From CAZLKN01 sp964560135 (GTDB lineage Bacteria; Actinomycetota; JAICYB01), in the NCBI GenBank assembly GCA_964560135.1, contig CAZLKN010000002.1, forward strand, positions 61,552 to 125,551: a DNA stretch of 64,000 bases. Reading direction: 5' to 3'. The notes beneath the pieces are model-generated. The model was given only the letters and a program-made list of their open reading frames with translations, did no database searches and was not told the DNA's origin. This document shows positions 31,129 to 40,200 of this stretch, piece after piece. The position numbers and the translations under genes were made by a program. Numbering within the stretch: position 1 is the first letter of the stretch; each line of letters starts with the position of its first letter.

Positions 31129-31497
31129 ATGGACGTGCAGGAGATGGTCGGCCAGGCCCGTGAGGCGCTGACGGTTCGCCGCGTCTTCGGCGAGGCGCAG
31201 GAACGCGATGGGGTGACCGTGATCCCGGCGGCGACCGTCCGTGGCGGCGCCGGAGGGGGCGGCGCGCCGAGCAAGAACGGCGACGGCTACGAAGGAGGAG
31301 GCGGGTTCGGCCTCACAGCGCGCCCCGCCGGTGCGTACGTGATCAAGGACGGGCGGGTGGCGTGGCAGCCGGCCATCGACGTCAACCGCGCGATCCTCGG
31401 GGGCCAGATCGTCGCCGTCGTGTTCCTGCTGGTCTGGAGGTCGCTCGCGAAGAGCCGGTCCAAGCGGAAGGTCAAGCTGGCCAAAGCTCAGGACTGA
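31129..31497 (+). CDS. GerW/YtfJ-family membrane-anchored protein
   Basis: A 122-residue protein of the GerW (spore protein YtfJ) family, recognised from RRVFGEAQERDGVTVIPAATV, a Gly-rich segment (GGAGGGGAPS, GYEGGGGFGLTARPAGAYV) and IKDGRVAWQPAIDVNRAILGG. A C-terminal membrane helix (QIVAVVFLLVWRSL) and a basic tail are present. In Bacillus the protein is needed for spore germination, but family members occur in many non-sporulating actinobacteria; no sporulation genes are seen here. Its true role is unknown. It converges with herA, overlapping it by 10 nt. Confidence 0.75.
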   Translation: MDVQEMVGQAREALTVRRVFGEAQERDGVTVIPAATVRGGAGGGGAPSKNGDGYEGGGGFGLTARPAGAYVIKDGRVAWQPAIDVNRAILGGQIVAVVFLLVWRSLAKSRSKRKVKLAKAQD

Positions 31498-33149
31498 TCC
31501 CGGCCCCAGAGGTCGAGATCCCCGACCGGCGGGTCGCCGTCCTGCGTCTCCGAAGCCTGGCGGCGCATCGCCTTCGCGAAGGCGTAGTAGTCCTCCACGT
31601 CGACCACGATCGGCATCGGCAGGGCGTAGCCGGACAGCAGCACCTGCTTCTTGGCCTCTAGGTTGTTGAGCAGGATCCGCAGCGCTTTCGCGTCGGGGAC
31701 CCCCGACAGCACCGCGCCCTGATCGCGCTCGTCGTCCAGCGCCGCCACCACCCGGGTGCCGAGCTGGGAGCGCACCTCCTCGTCGATACCCGATGGGCGC
31801 TGGTCCACCACGAGCAGCGTCACGTTGTACTTGCGCATCTCGCGGGCGATCGTGCCGAAGATCGTCTGGGAAGCGGCCTCCGGCGACAGGAACCGGTGCG
31901 CCTCCTCGAGGGTGATCATCAGCTGTGGCGGATGACCGAGGCGACCGTCGGCCGACGCCTTCTCCTTCTCCTCCTGCCACCGCGCGTGGATCCGCCGGCT
32001 GAGGATGCTCGAGACCAGCATGTAGGCGAGGAAGCTCGTCTGCCTGCCGAACTCGATCACGACGTGCCGGCGCTGGAGCAGGGCATTCACGATCGTGTCG
32101 GCGGTGTTGTCGGTGACGGCGTGGCGCACGAACGGGAGCTTCGCGATCTTCTTCAGGTTGCGCGCGAGCGCCTTGACCGACTGCTCCTGGACGGGCAGCC
32201 GCTGGTCGACGATCACGTCGCCGAGGTCGCCGGCGTCCTGGCGTTCGAGGAGCTCCGAGAGCCAGTCGCGACCCCAGCGCTCGGCGAGGGTCTCCATGTC
32301 GCGGAGCTGCGCGTCGGACATCCCGAGCTCGCCACGGAGCAGGCGCAGGTCGCCGACGTCGATGTCGCTCAGGGCCACCTGGACCTCGTAGTCGGGGGTG
32401 ACGCTGCGGCGCCGCGAGGACTCGGGGTCGACGGAGAAGATCAGGATCTTGCCCCCGAACATCTCCTTGAGGGCGGGAGCCTTCCGCTTGGTCTCCTCGT
32501 CCTCCGACCACATCCCGTACTCGTTGTGCATGTCGAAGACGAGCACCGAGGCGTGCTCGCCGGCGATCACCCCGGCCAACAGCATCCGGGTCAGGAACGA
32601 CTTCCCGGTGCCGGTCTTGCCGAACACCGCGTTGGACCGCTCGCAGAAGCGCGGCAGATCCAGGCAGACCGGCGTGGTCATCTCCAGCGGCGTGCCGATG
32701 GGCAGGTGCTCGTGATCCTCGGAGCCGAACACCAGCTCCACGTCCTCGTTGCCGGCTTCCCGCACGGTCGCGAAATGGGGCGGGATCGTCTTGACCGGGC
32801 GCACGCCGAGCTCGCCCGGCTCGAGGAGCAGCTTCGGACGGAGGTCGATCGTGGCGTAGGTGTTGGTGCCCTGGAGCACCTGCTGGACGAAGTCGTCCTC
32901 GGGGGGCCGCAGGAGGACGTCCTCGTTGGTGTTGGCGAGGCGGACGTCGTGGATGGTGGAGAAGAACCGGTGCCGCTCCCCTTCCACCACGACGAAGCGT
33001 CCGACCCGGACGTCCTCCACCGACACCTCGTCACCGAGGCGTGCCTCGAGGCCCTCGAGCAGCGATCCCCGGATCACCCGGCCCAGACGCCGCGGCGACA
33101 GGTCGAAGCCGTCGAGGTCGTCGGCGTGGAGGCGCTGCCGCTCCCCCAC
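31488..33149 (-). CDS. HerA-like DNA translocase (DUF87 ATPase)
   Basis: A 553-residue HerA-type hexameric ATPase of the FtsK/HerA superfamily. Residues 1-170 form the HAS-barrel region; the ATPase core has Walker A FGKTGTGKSFLTRMLL, Walker B LMITLEEAHRFLSPEAA, and the sensor-like VVDQRPSGIDEEV plus the arginine-finger region. GTG 33149 shares its first base with the last base of the upstream stop (TAGTG). HerA works with the nuclease NurA, encoded two genes upstream, in DNA-end resection or defence. The C-terminus ends in a polar tail. Confidence 0.85.
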   Translation of the reverse strand: MGERQRLHADDLDGFDLSPRRLGRVIRGSLLEGLEARLGDEVSVEDVRVGRFVVVEGERHRFFSTIHDVRLANTNEDVLLRPPEDDFVQQVLQGTNTYATIDLRPKLLLEPGELGVRPVKTIPPHFATVREAGNEDVELVFGSEDHEHLPIGTPLEMTTPVCLDLPRFCERSNAVFGKTGTGKSFLTRMLLAGVIAGEHASVLVFDMHNEYGMWSEDEETKRKAPALKEMFGGKILIFSVDPESSRRRSVTPDYEVQVALSDIDVGDLRLLRGELGMSDAQLRDMETLAERWGRDWLSELLERQDAGDLGDVIVDQRLPVQEQSVKALARNLKKIAKLPFVRHAVTDNTADTIVNALLQRRHVVIEFGRQTSFLAYMLVSSILSRRIHARWQEEKEKASADGRLGHPPQLMITLEEAHRFLSPEAASQTIFGTIAREMRKYNVTLLVVDQRPSGIDEEVRSQLGTRVVAALDDERDQGAVLSGVPDAKALRILLNNLEAKKQVLLSGYALPMPIVVDVEDYYAFAKAMRRQASETQDGDPPVGDLDLWGRDQS

Positions 33150-33829
33150 TACCGGCCGCTCTCCCCACGGAGCGCGACCGCCGGCGCCGGCGACCGGTCG
33201 CTGTCGTCTCCCTTGAGGCGTTTGCCGAGACGCCGCAGGATCGCACACGCCTGCTCGTAGTCCTGGCGGTAGAGATCGGCCACCTCACGGCCGGCCCGCA
33301 GCAGGAACCCCTCGTGGTGGTCGCGCACCCGCGCGGCCTCGCGGATCGCCGCCGCCACCAGCTCCGCGGCCACCGGGAGGCCCGAGCCTCCGAGCGTGCG
33401 GATGAAGGTGAGATCGTCGGTGAGCACGCGGATCTCGGGGGCCGAGCAGACGGTCACGAAATCGTGGACGCGCGGGGGCACCGGGGGCAGGTAGGCGTTG
33501 ATGGTGTGGTCGTCGTCGCTGAAGGCGACGCACAGCGCGTCGAACTCGGTGGTCAGAAGCTCCAGGACCTGCGGCTGCTCGCGGCGCAGCTCCTCCCAGG
33601 TGCGTCCGAGAGGGATCGCCCGCCGGGACGGATCCAGCGACGCGTGCTCCACGTGCGACACGACCCCGTAGGTGGTACGCCAGTCACTCACGGTCCGCAC
33701 GAACGCTCCGAACGCCGGCGGCAGGAACGCCTCCTGCGCCACGGCCCGGATCCTTGTGGTCGAGGCCTCGACGATCTCCCCGACCGCCGCGCCGGGGGTT
33801 GGCTCCCGGTGTCCGTTGCTCATCTCCAT
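33149..33829 (-). CDS. unknown protein between nurA and herA
   Basis: I do not recognise this 226-residue protein. It is mostly helical with some strand-rich parts (VLELLTTEFDALCVAFSDDDH, VCSAPEIRVLTDDLTFIRTLG). There is no clear nuclease or ATPase motif and no membrane segment. The C-terminus is basic (RRLGKRLKGDD). It is tightly coupled with herA (TAGTG) and follows nurA after a 16-nt gap, so it probably works with the HerA-NurA pair. ATG 33829 or the ATG two codons later may be the start. Confidence 0.6.
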   Translation of the reverse strand: MEMSNGHREPTPGAAVGEIVEASTTRIRAVAQEAFLPPAFGAFVRTVSDWRTTYGVVSHVEHASLDPSRRAIPLGRTWEELRREQPQVLELLTTEFDALCVAFSDDDHTINAYLPPVPPRVHDFVTVCSAPEIRVLTDDLTFIRTLGGSGLPVAAELVAAAIREAARVRDHHEGFLLRAGREVADLYRQDYEQACAILRRLGKRLKGDDSDRSPAPAVALRGESGR

Positions 33830-33845
33830 CGAGACCTCCAGTGGG

Positions 33846-35057
33846 TCACAGCACGCTCATACGCTTCCGGACCAGTTTGGCGCTCACCCGTGACACGTTC
33901 TGGCGTCGGACGAGCTCCACGAACGCCCGCCGGTCGGCTGCCTTCACGACGGCCTGCTCGTGGGCCTCGGCCAGCGAGACCGGGTAGCCCATGCCTTTGG
34001 CGCACTGGTCCACGAGCGCGCCGAGCAGCACCTCGAAGGCGTCGGGGTCGATCCAGGCGGGGACCTCCACCCGGGCGATCTCGGCCCCCGTGTGCAGATA
34101 GCAGAAGTCCACCGGCGCCTCGTAGGCGGACGCGACCTTGGCGTGCGACCGGAAGCGCGGCGAGCGCTGCCCGGCTGCCAGCAGCCGCGCGAACAGCGCC
34201 GCGTCGGACAGGGGCTCGGCCTCCTCGCAGGGCTTGGTGGGCTCCGGCAGCATCCCTCCGGCCGGTGCCGGGCGCAGCGGCGTCCACGTCTTCGCCCCCC
34301 CATCATAGGGACAGCGGTCGCAGTCCACCGGGTCCTCGGTGCACAGCACCACCTTCAGCATCGACACGACGTCGGTGGCGCGGGGTGAGGACAGGTAGCC
34401 GGCCGGCAACGCCCCGGTGGTGCGGGCGCGTGCCAGGAAGGCCTCCAGCGCCGCGAAGGTACGGGTCTTCAGGTCGTCGGGGGCCAGGCCCCGGAGGCGG
34501 ACCGGGTCGGGCTCGAGCCACCAGAGCAGAAGCGTGCCGTCCATCAGGGCCAGGGTGGCGGGGCCCCCCGGATCAAGCGCCTCCTCCAGGGCACGGCACT
34601 CGGCGGCGAAACGCCGGGCGCCCACGACCCGGGTGTCGGCCTCCTGCCGTTCACCACCGACGAGCGGGTAGACGTCCTCCGGGAGCCAGCACAGCTCGGG
34701 CCGGGAGGCCAGCACGGCGCCGGGGGCGAGGTAGTCGATGTCGCAGGTGCCCACGTTCACCAGGAAACAGCCGGGCATCTCGTGGCGGTCCGGGAAGATC
34801 TGGGAGCCGTCGGAGGCCACCACCCGGTAGCCGGTGTGGACGGCCACCGGATAGGCTCCCAGCGGCTCCAGCGGCTCAGCCACCAGCCAGGATGTCCTGG
34901 CCCGCAGCACGCGGTCGCGCAGGTCGGGGCCCAGGGCGGCGGCGTGCTCCCACGCCGCGCAGGCGTGGTCCAGCCGGGGACCGGCCTCGTCGGCGAGCGA
35001 GGCCAGACCCTCGCGCATCCCGCGGACCTGCGAGGCCACCGACACGAAGTCGAGCAT
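33846..35057 (-). CDS. NurA-domain nuclease
   Basis: A 403-residue protein with the NurA domain: the first catalytic Asp in RVVASDGSQIFPDRH (residues about 78-92), the second in LALMDGTLLLWWL, and a late His/Asp region (FCYLHTGAEIARVEVPAW). NurA is a 5'-3' exo- and single-strand endonuclease. A Cys cluster (CTEDPVDCDRCPYDGG) in the middle may bind zinc and is not a usual NurA part as far as I know. It heads the three-gene nurA-unknown-herA operon and is divergent from glpD across 86 nt. Confidence 0.8.
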   Translation of the reverse strand: MLDFVSVASQVRGMREGLASLADEAGPRLDHACAAWEHAAALGPDLRDRVLRARTSWLVAEPLEPLGAYPVAVHTGYRVVASDGSQIFPDRHEMPGCFLVNVGTCDIDYLAPGAVLASRPELCWLPEDVYPLVGGERQEADTRVVGARRFAAECRALEEALDPGGPATLALMDGTLLLWWLEPDPVRLRGLAPDDLKTRTFAALEAFLARARTTGALPAGYLSSPRATDVVSMLKVVLCTEDPVDCDRCPYDGGAKTWTPLRPAPAGGMLPEPTKPCEEAEPLSDAALFARLLAAGQRSPRFRSHAKVASAYEAPVDFCYLHTGAEIARVEVPAWIDPDAFEVLLGALVDQCAKGMGYPVSLAEAHEQAVVKAADRRAFVELVRRQNVSRVSAKLVRKRMSVL

Positions 35058-35094
35058 GGGGTGAGGCTACCCGCCACCACCGACGCCACCGCCG

Positions 35095-35106
35095 GGAAGC
35101 GCTTCC
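35095..35106. promoter_or_regulatory. perfect 12-bp palindrome, LacI-type operator candidate
   Basis: GGAAGCGCTTCC is a perfect inverted repeat with the central CG typical of LacI-family operators. It lies between the divergent nurA and glpD genes, 37 nt from each start codon. No LacI-type gene is in the window. Confidence 0.5.
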
Positions 35107-35143
35107 GCAGGCAGCCGCCCCGTTCACCCATGATGGAGGCGTG

Positions 35144-36784
35144 ATGCGACGGGATGAGGCGGTCGACCGGCTGCACCGGGAGGAATTCGACCTCCTGGTG
35201 GTCGGCGGCGGGATCACCGGGGTCGGCGTGGCGCTGGATGCCGTCACCCGCGGCCTGCGCGTCGCCCTGGTCGAGAAGCGCGACTACGCCGCAGGGACCT
35301 CATCGCGCTCATCGAAGCTGATCCACGGGGGCCTGCGCTACCTGGCGCACCTCGAGGTCGCCCTCGTCCGGGAGGCCCTCAAGGAGCGCGGCGTGCTCCA
35401 GGAGATGGCCCCGTTCCTCGTGTCGCCGATCCCGTTCGTGATGCCCCGCTACGGCAAACGGCGGCTGCTGGCCGTGCGGGCCGGACTCGAACTCTACGAC
35501 GTGCTCGCCCTGGGTTCCCGGTTCCCCCGCCACCGCAGGCTCGATGCGGACGACGTCCGCCGGATGGCCCCCGCGCTCCGCGAGGACGTGGCCGGTGGTC
35601 TCCTGTACTGGGATGCGCGGACCGACGACACCCGCCTCACCTGGGCGGTGGCCCGGACGGCCCTCGAGCACGGGGCCGTCCTCGCGAACCACGCCGAGGT
35701 GCGGGCGCTGGCCCGCTCGGGCCCGAGGATCCTTGGCCGTCCGCAGGCGGGCCGGGTCCACGGCGCGAGCGTCGCCGATCGTCTCTCCGGCGAGGAGTTC
35801 GACGTCCGGGCCCGCGTGGTGGTGAACGCCACGGGGGTGTGGTCCGACGACATCCGCCGGATGGAGGATCCCGACGACGAGGTGGGGATCCGTCCGTCGA
35901 AGGGGATCCATATCCTGTTCGAGGCCGACCGGCTCCCGGTGCGCACGGCGCTGGCGATCCCCACCCCCGACGGACGCTACGTCTTCGTGATCCCCTGGGA
36001 GGACGACCGCGTGCTCGTGGGCACCACCGACGAGGACCACGAGGGCTCCCTCGACGAGCCCCGCGTCCGGCGGGCCGAGATCGACTATCTGGTGGGTGTC
36101 CTGAACCATGTCTTGACCGACCCCGTCTCCCATGAGGACATCGTCGGGTCCTTCGCGGGCCTGCGGCCCCTGATCCAGAAGCCGGGAGAGCGCTCGAAGG
36201 ATCTGTCACGCCGCCACAAGGTGCTGCTCGGGCCGGGCGGAGTGGTCACGATCACGGGCGGGAAGCTGACCACATGGCGGCCGATGGCCGCCGACGCCGT
36301 GGATGCCGTGCTCGAAGCCGGCGACTTCCGGGCCCGTCCGCCGTCGCGGACCGCCGAGCTCAAGCTCGCCGGCGGCGACGAGCCTCCCGGCCTCCAGGAG
36401 GCCCTGGCCGCCGCGGTGGCCCATGCGGGCCTCGACCCCCGGCAGGCCCAACGCCTGTACGGGCGCTACGGGTCCCGGGCGGGCGAGGTCCTCGCCCTCG
36501 TCGAAGCCGATCCGCACCTGGGCCTCCCGCTGCACCCCGACGCCGCCTACCTGCGCGCCGAGGCGGCGCACGCCATCTCCGCCGAGCACGCCATGACACC
36601 GGAGGACGTCCTCGCGCGCCGCCTCCGCCTGCAGATCACCACCCGCGACCGGGGGCTGGCGGCGCTTCCCTGGGTCTGCGACCGCCTGGCCTCGGAGCAC
36701 GGGTGGACGCCGGAGCGCCGGACCGAGGCCGAGCAGACCTACCGGTCGGCGGTGCAGGAGTCCGTCGCGGCCGAGCGGAACTGA
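35144..36784 (+). CDS. glpD: aerobic glycerol-3-phosphate dehydrogenase
   Basis: A 546-residue FAD enzyme that oxidises glycerol-3-phosphate to dihydroxyacetone phosphate at the membrane and feeds electrons to quinone. FAD-binding VVGGGITGVGVALD at residue 20, SSRSSKLIHGGLRYL, LVEKRDYAAGTSSRS, and the late GPGGVVTITGGKLTTWR are the family marks, followed by the C-terminal helical domain. The ATG at 35144 is chosen because GGAGG lies at 35135-35139; a much longer open frame upstream covers the nurA-herA genes and is not coding. A LacI-type palindrome lies upstream. Confidence 0.93.
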   Translation: MRRDEAVDRLHREEFDLLVVGGGITGVGVALDAVTRGLRVALVEKRDYAAGTSSRSSKLIHGGLRYLAHLEVALVREALKERGVLQEMAPFLVSPIPFVMPRYGKRRLLAVRAGLELYDVLALGSRFPRHRRLDADDVRRMAPALREDVAGGLLYWDARTDDTRLTWAVARTALEHGAVLANHAEVRALARSGPRILGRPQAGRVHGASVADRLSGEEFDVRARVVVNATGVWSDDIRRMEDPDDEVGIRPSKGIHILFEADRLPVRTALAIPTPDGRYVFVIPWEDDRVLVGTTDEDHEGSLDEPRVRRAEIDYLVGVLNHVLTDPVSHEDIVGSFAGLRPLIQKPGERSKDLSRRHKVLLGPGGVVTITGGKLTTWRPMAADAVDAVLEAGDFRARPPSRTAELKLAGGDEPPGLQEALAAAVAHAGLDPRQAQRLYGRYGSRAGEVLALVEADPHLGLPLHPDAAYLRAEAAHAISAEHAMTPEDVLARRLRLQITTRDRGLAALPWVCDRLASEHGWTPERRTEAEQTYRSAVQESVAAERN

Positions 36785-36788
36785 ACCC

Positions 36789-37202
36789 TCATCCTCCGGC
36801 GGCCCACCCGCGCCACTCCTCGACGTCCACGGCCATCACCGGACCGGACGGCGGGTCCTCCCGGTAGGGCGCGTACCGTTCCCGGAGCGCGTCGAGCGCC
36901 CGCCCCCGTTCCTCGCCGTCCTCGAGGACCCGGGCCCGGCCGCGGAGCCTGACCCACCACACGCGCTCCCAGTCGTCCTCGTAGTGGTCGATCAGCACGC
37001 ACACGTCCGGGGTCGCCTCGATGTTCCGCATGCGCTGGAGGCGGTGGCTGCGCTTCGGTTTGTCGTCCACGACCGAGTAGAGGGTTTCGCCGACGAGGGC
37101 GTAGCAGAAGGGAACCAGGTGCAGCCGTCCGTCGGGGGTGAGGGAGGCGAGCCGGGCAACCCGCGCGTCGGCCACGCGCGCTCGCATCTCGCGGTCGTCC
37201 AT
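36789..37202 (-). CDS. PPOX-class F420-dependent-type protein (Rv0121 family)
   Basis: A 137-residue split-barrel flavin/F420-binding protein of the pyridoxamine-phosphate-oxidase superfamily. It resembles the TIGR03668 (Rv0121) group: RVARLASLTPDGRLHLVPFC, LYSVVDDKPKRSHRLQRMRNI (here DDKPKRS.. RLQRMRNI), CVLIDHYEDDW and WVRLRGRARVL. These enzymes use F420 or flavin for small-molecule reductions; the substrate is unknown. The ATG overlaps the stop of the upstream cyclase gene (TGATG). It converges with glpD. Confidence 0.8.
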   Translation of the reverse strand: MDDREMRARVADARVARLASLTPDGRLHLVPFCYALVGETLYSVVDDKPKRSHRLQRMRNIEATPDVCVLIDHYEDDWERVWWVRLRGRARVLEDGEERGRALDALRERYAPYREDPPSGPVMAVDVEEWRGWAAGG

Positions 37203-40200
37203 CACCCGGGGACGGTCGTGGCGCCACCTTCGGCGACCTGGCGGAACGCCGCATCCCAACCGTCCGCATGTGCCCCGATCCGTTCCAGACGCTCCCGGGC
37301 CGAGGCCACGCGGTCCTCGGCTGCGTCATCGCCGAGCAGTCGGAGCACGTAGGCGTGCGCCAGTCCCGCGATCGCCTGGTTCAGGACGTCTCCGGTGTCT
37401 GCCAGCAGTGCCTCGGCCTGGGCGAATCTCTTCTCTGCGGCTGCGCCGTCCCCGCGGAGGGCTTCGGCGAGGCCGGCACCGATCCGACCCAGCACGCGGT
37501 CGACGTAGGTTCCGCCACCCACCTCGTCCTGGGCGCTCACGGCTGCCAGCGCCTGCTCGACGCGGCCGGCACAGGCCGCCGCCATCGCCAGCGTTCCCAG
37601 GGCCCGGGATTTCGATCCGTCCGCGGAGGCGACGTCCACCGCATCCTCCAGGATCCGTGTGGCCTCCTCGGCCCGCCCCACCTGCAGGAGCGCCAGCCCT
37701 TCGGCCGCCGTCACGTGTGCGGCGTCGATCTCGCGGCCCTTGCTGTCCTCGGCGAGCCACGCCAGGGCCTCCGCCCCGTCGCCGATCATCGTCGTGATGT
37801 TCGCACGCTGCACGTGGGCGAGCGACTTCATCGCCTGATCGAGGTTCTCCGCCAACTCCCCGATACGTTGCGTCGTCTCCAGCGCCTCGCCGATCCGCCC
37901 GCCCAGGACCAGTCCGAAGGACAGCGCGATGCCCGCCTGAACCCTCCCGAAGCGGTCGTCGATCGACTCGAACAGCTCACCGGCCCGGGTGGCGAGCTCC
38001 ACCGCTTCCTGGGTGCGGCCCGTCCACAGGCGGACGTTGGACAGCAGGGTGATCATCATCCCTTCCGCCCACCGGTCGCCCATCTCCCGGGTCCATTCGA
38101 CGCCGCGTTCGGCCAGGGTCTCGGCCGTGGCCAGGTCGCCCTTGAAGTAGGCGACGTAGCCGAGCAGGCCGAACGCCCACCCGAGCCCGCCGAAATCGCC
38201 GATCTCCTGGAAGACCTCCACGGAACGGTGCAGCCGCTCCTCGGCGCGGGAGTACTCGCCCTGGTAGAAGGACGACCAGGCGAGGTTCTGGAGGCACCAG
38301 GCCTCTCCGCGACGGTCCCCCACCGACCGGAACGCGGCCAGCGCCTCGGCGATGGTGCCCTCGGCTTCCTCGTGATCGCCCCGGAACATGCTCGTCATCC
38401 CGAGGAGCCGGAGCGCGTCGGCCTCGCCGCTGCGATCCCCCAGGCTTCGCCAGGCCTCGACCGCTCGAGCGAGGGTCTCCGCAGCCTGGGCATAGGCCGT
38501 CTCCTTGGTCTCGATGTCGCCGACGACCGTGAGCGCCTGCGCACAGGCCCGGTCGTCGCCGACGGACCGCGCCTCGGTCATCACCGCCTCGGCGTCGATT
38601 CGGCCACCCTCGAGGTCGCGGACCGCGGCGCGGGCCTTCGCCCGGCCGAGGCGGAGGTGGAGCGCGTCGGGATGGGGCCCGTCGCCGGTGAGCCGCAGGG
38701 CCTGGTCGTACAGATGCACACACACCCCGGGGGTCTCCCGGTCCTCGGCCCGCGACGCCGCTTTGGTGAGCCAGGTCAGGGCGCGCTCGCGGAGGTCGGA
38801 CGGGGCTCCGTCCACCACTCCGAGCTCCGCCACGAGCTCCGCTGCCGAACCGTAGTGATGCGCCACCTGCTCGAGGTATTCATCCTCCCGGCCGCTGGCC
38901 TTCGCCCGCTTCTCAAGGCAGGAACCCAGCCGTGCATGCCGCCGAGCACGCTCGCCCTTGGTGAGGGTCTCGTAGGCCACGTCGCGCACCAGGTCGGATC
39001 TGAACTCGTACCGCCCGTCGCGGATCCCCAGCAGGTCCTTGGCCGCCAGCGCCTCCAGCCGGCGGGCCGGGTCGTCCTCGCCGCGCTCCCGAGCAAGCGC
39101 CTCGGGGATGTCCACCGGGCCGGTGCGCCCGCCCACGGCGGCATCCTCGAGCATCGACCGCTCCTCCCGTGAGAGGGCGTCGATGCGCGCCGCCACCAGG
39201 CCCCGCAGGGTGGCGGGCAGCTCCGCGGGATATCCATCGCGCCCCTCGAGCATCCCCGACTCGCTCAGCAGGGCCACAAGCTCCTCGAGGAAGAGCGGGT
39301 TGCCTCCACTGCGCTCGATGAGGATCGAGCGCAGATCGGCGGGGACCTCGCGGCCGGCAAGATGGGCCATCAGGTTCCCGGCCGCCTGGGGTTCCAGAGG
39401 ATCCAGATGGAGCACCATCAGGTTGTGGCGACCGGGCCGCGGCGTCCAACGGTCGTCCAGTTCCGGACGCGCGGTCGCCGCCACCACCACGGGCAGGTCG
39501 CGGAGCCGCTCGAACAGCCGGTCCAGGAAGTCCAACACCAGCTCGTCGGCCCAGTGCAGCTCGGACAGCACGAGCACGATCGGACGATTCGTGGCGATGG
39601 CCTGCAGACAGGTCCACAGCGAACGGAAGGCCTCCTCCCGGGCCCGGGCGGGCTCGAGGTCGTGCAGCTTCGCCTCGTAGCCCATGAGATACAGCAGCCC
39701 GTCGGCCACCCGGTCGGCCTCGCCCGCATCCACGGTCTGAAGCAGGGCCGCCACGGCTGCGCGGCACTTGTCCATCGCCACTGCGGCCTCGTCGTCCGGA
39801 GCGATGTCGCAGGCCTGACGCAGCGCCTCGGCAACCGGCCACCACACGTTCGCCTCGCCGTAAGGAACGCAGCGGCCCTCGAGCACGAGCGCCTCGTGCT
39901 CCCCGCGGGCGATCTCGGCCAGCTCCTCCACGAGCCGCGTCTTGCCCACGCCGGCCTCGCCGAGCAGCAGCACCAGATGGGGGCGTCGATGCGCGAACGC
40001 CGTCCCGAGCGAGTGCCACAGCATGCCGATCTCGGCCTTCCGCCCGACCAGCGGCGCCTTCGTCCGGCGCCGGCGGACGCCCGGGGGGCCGAGCGGAGCC
40101 ACCGCCGCCCATCCTTCCACCGTCGCGTCCCGTCCCCGGGCCTGCAGGGGGCCCAGGGAGTCGTACCGGATGGCCTCACGTGTGGCGGCGTAGGTCTCGG

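Noticed and set aside
33041..35143. A very long open frame that joins glpD with about 2.1 kb upstream on the plus strand
   Set aside because: The upstream part has no family similarity, is Arg/Pro-rich and lies opposite the well supported nurA-herA genes. glpD has its own ribosome-binding site and start at 35144.
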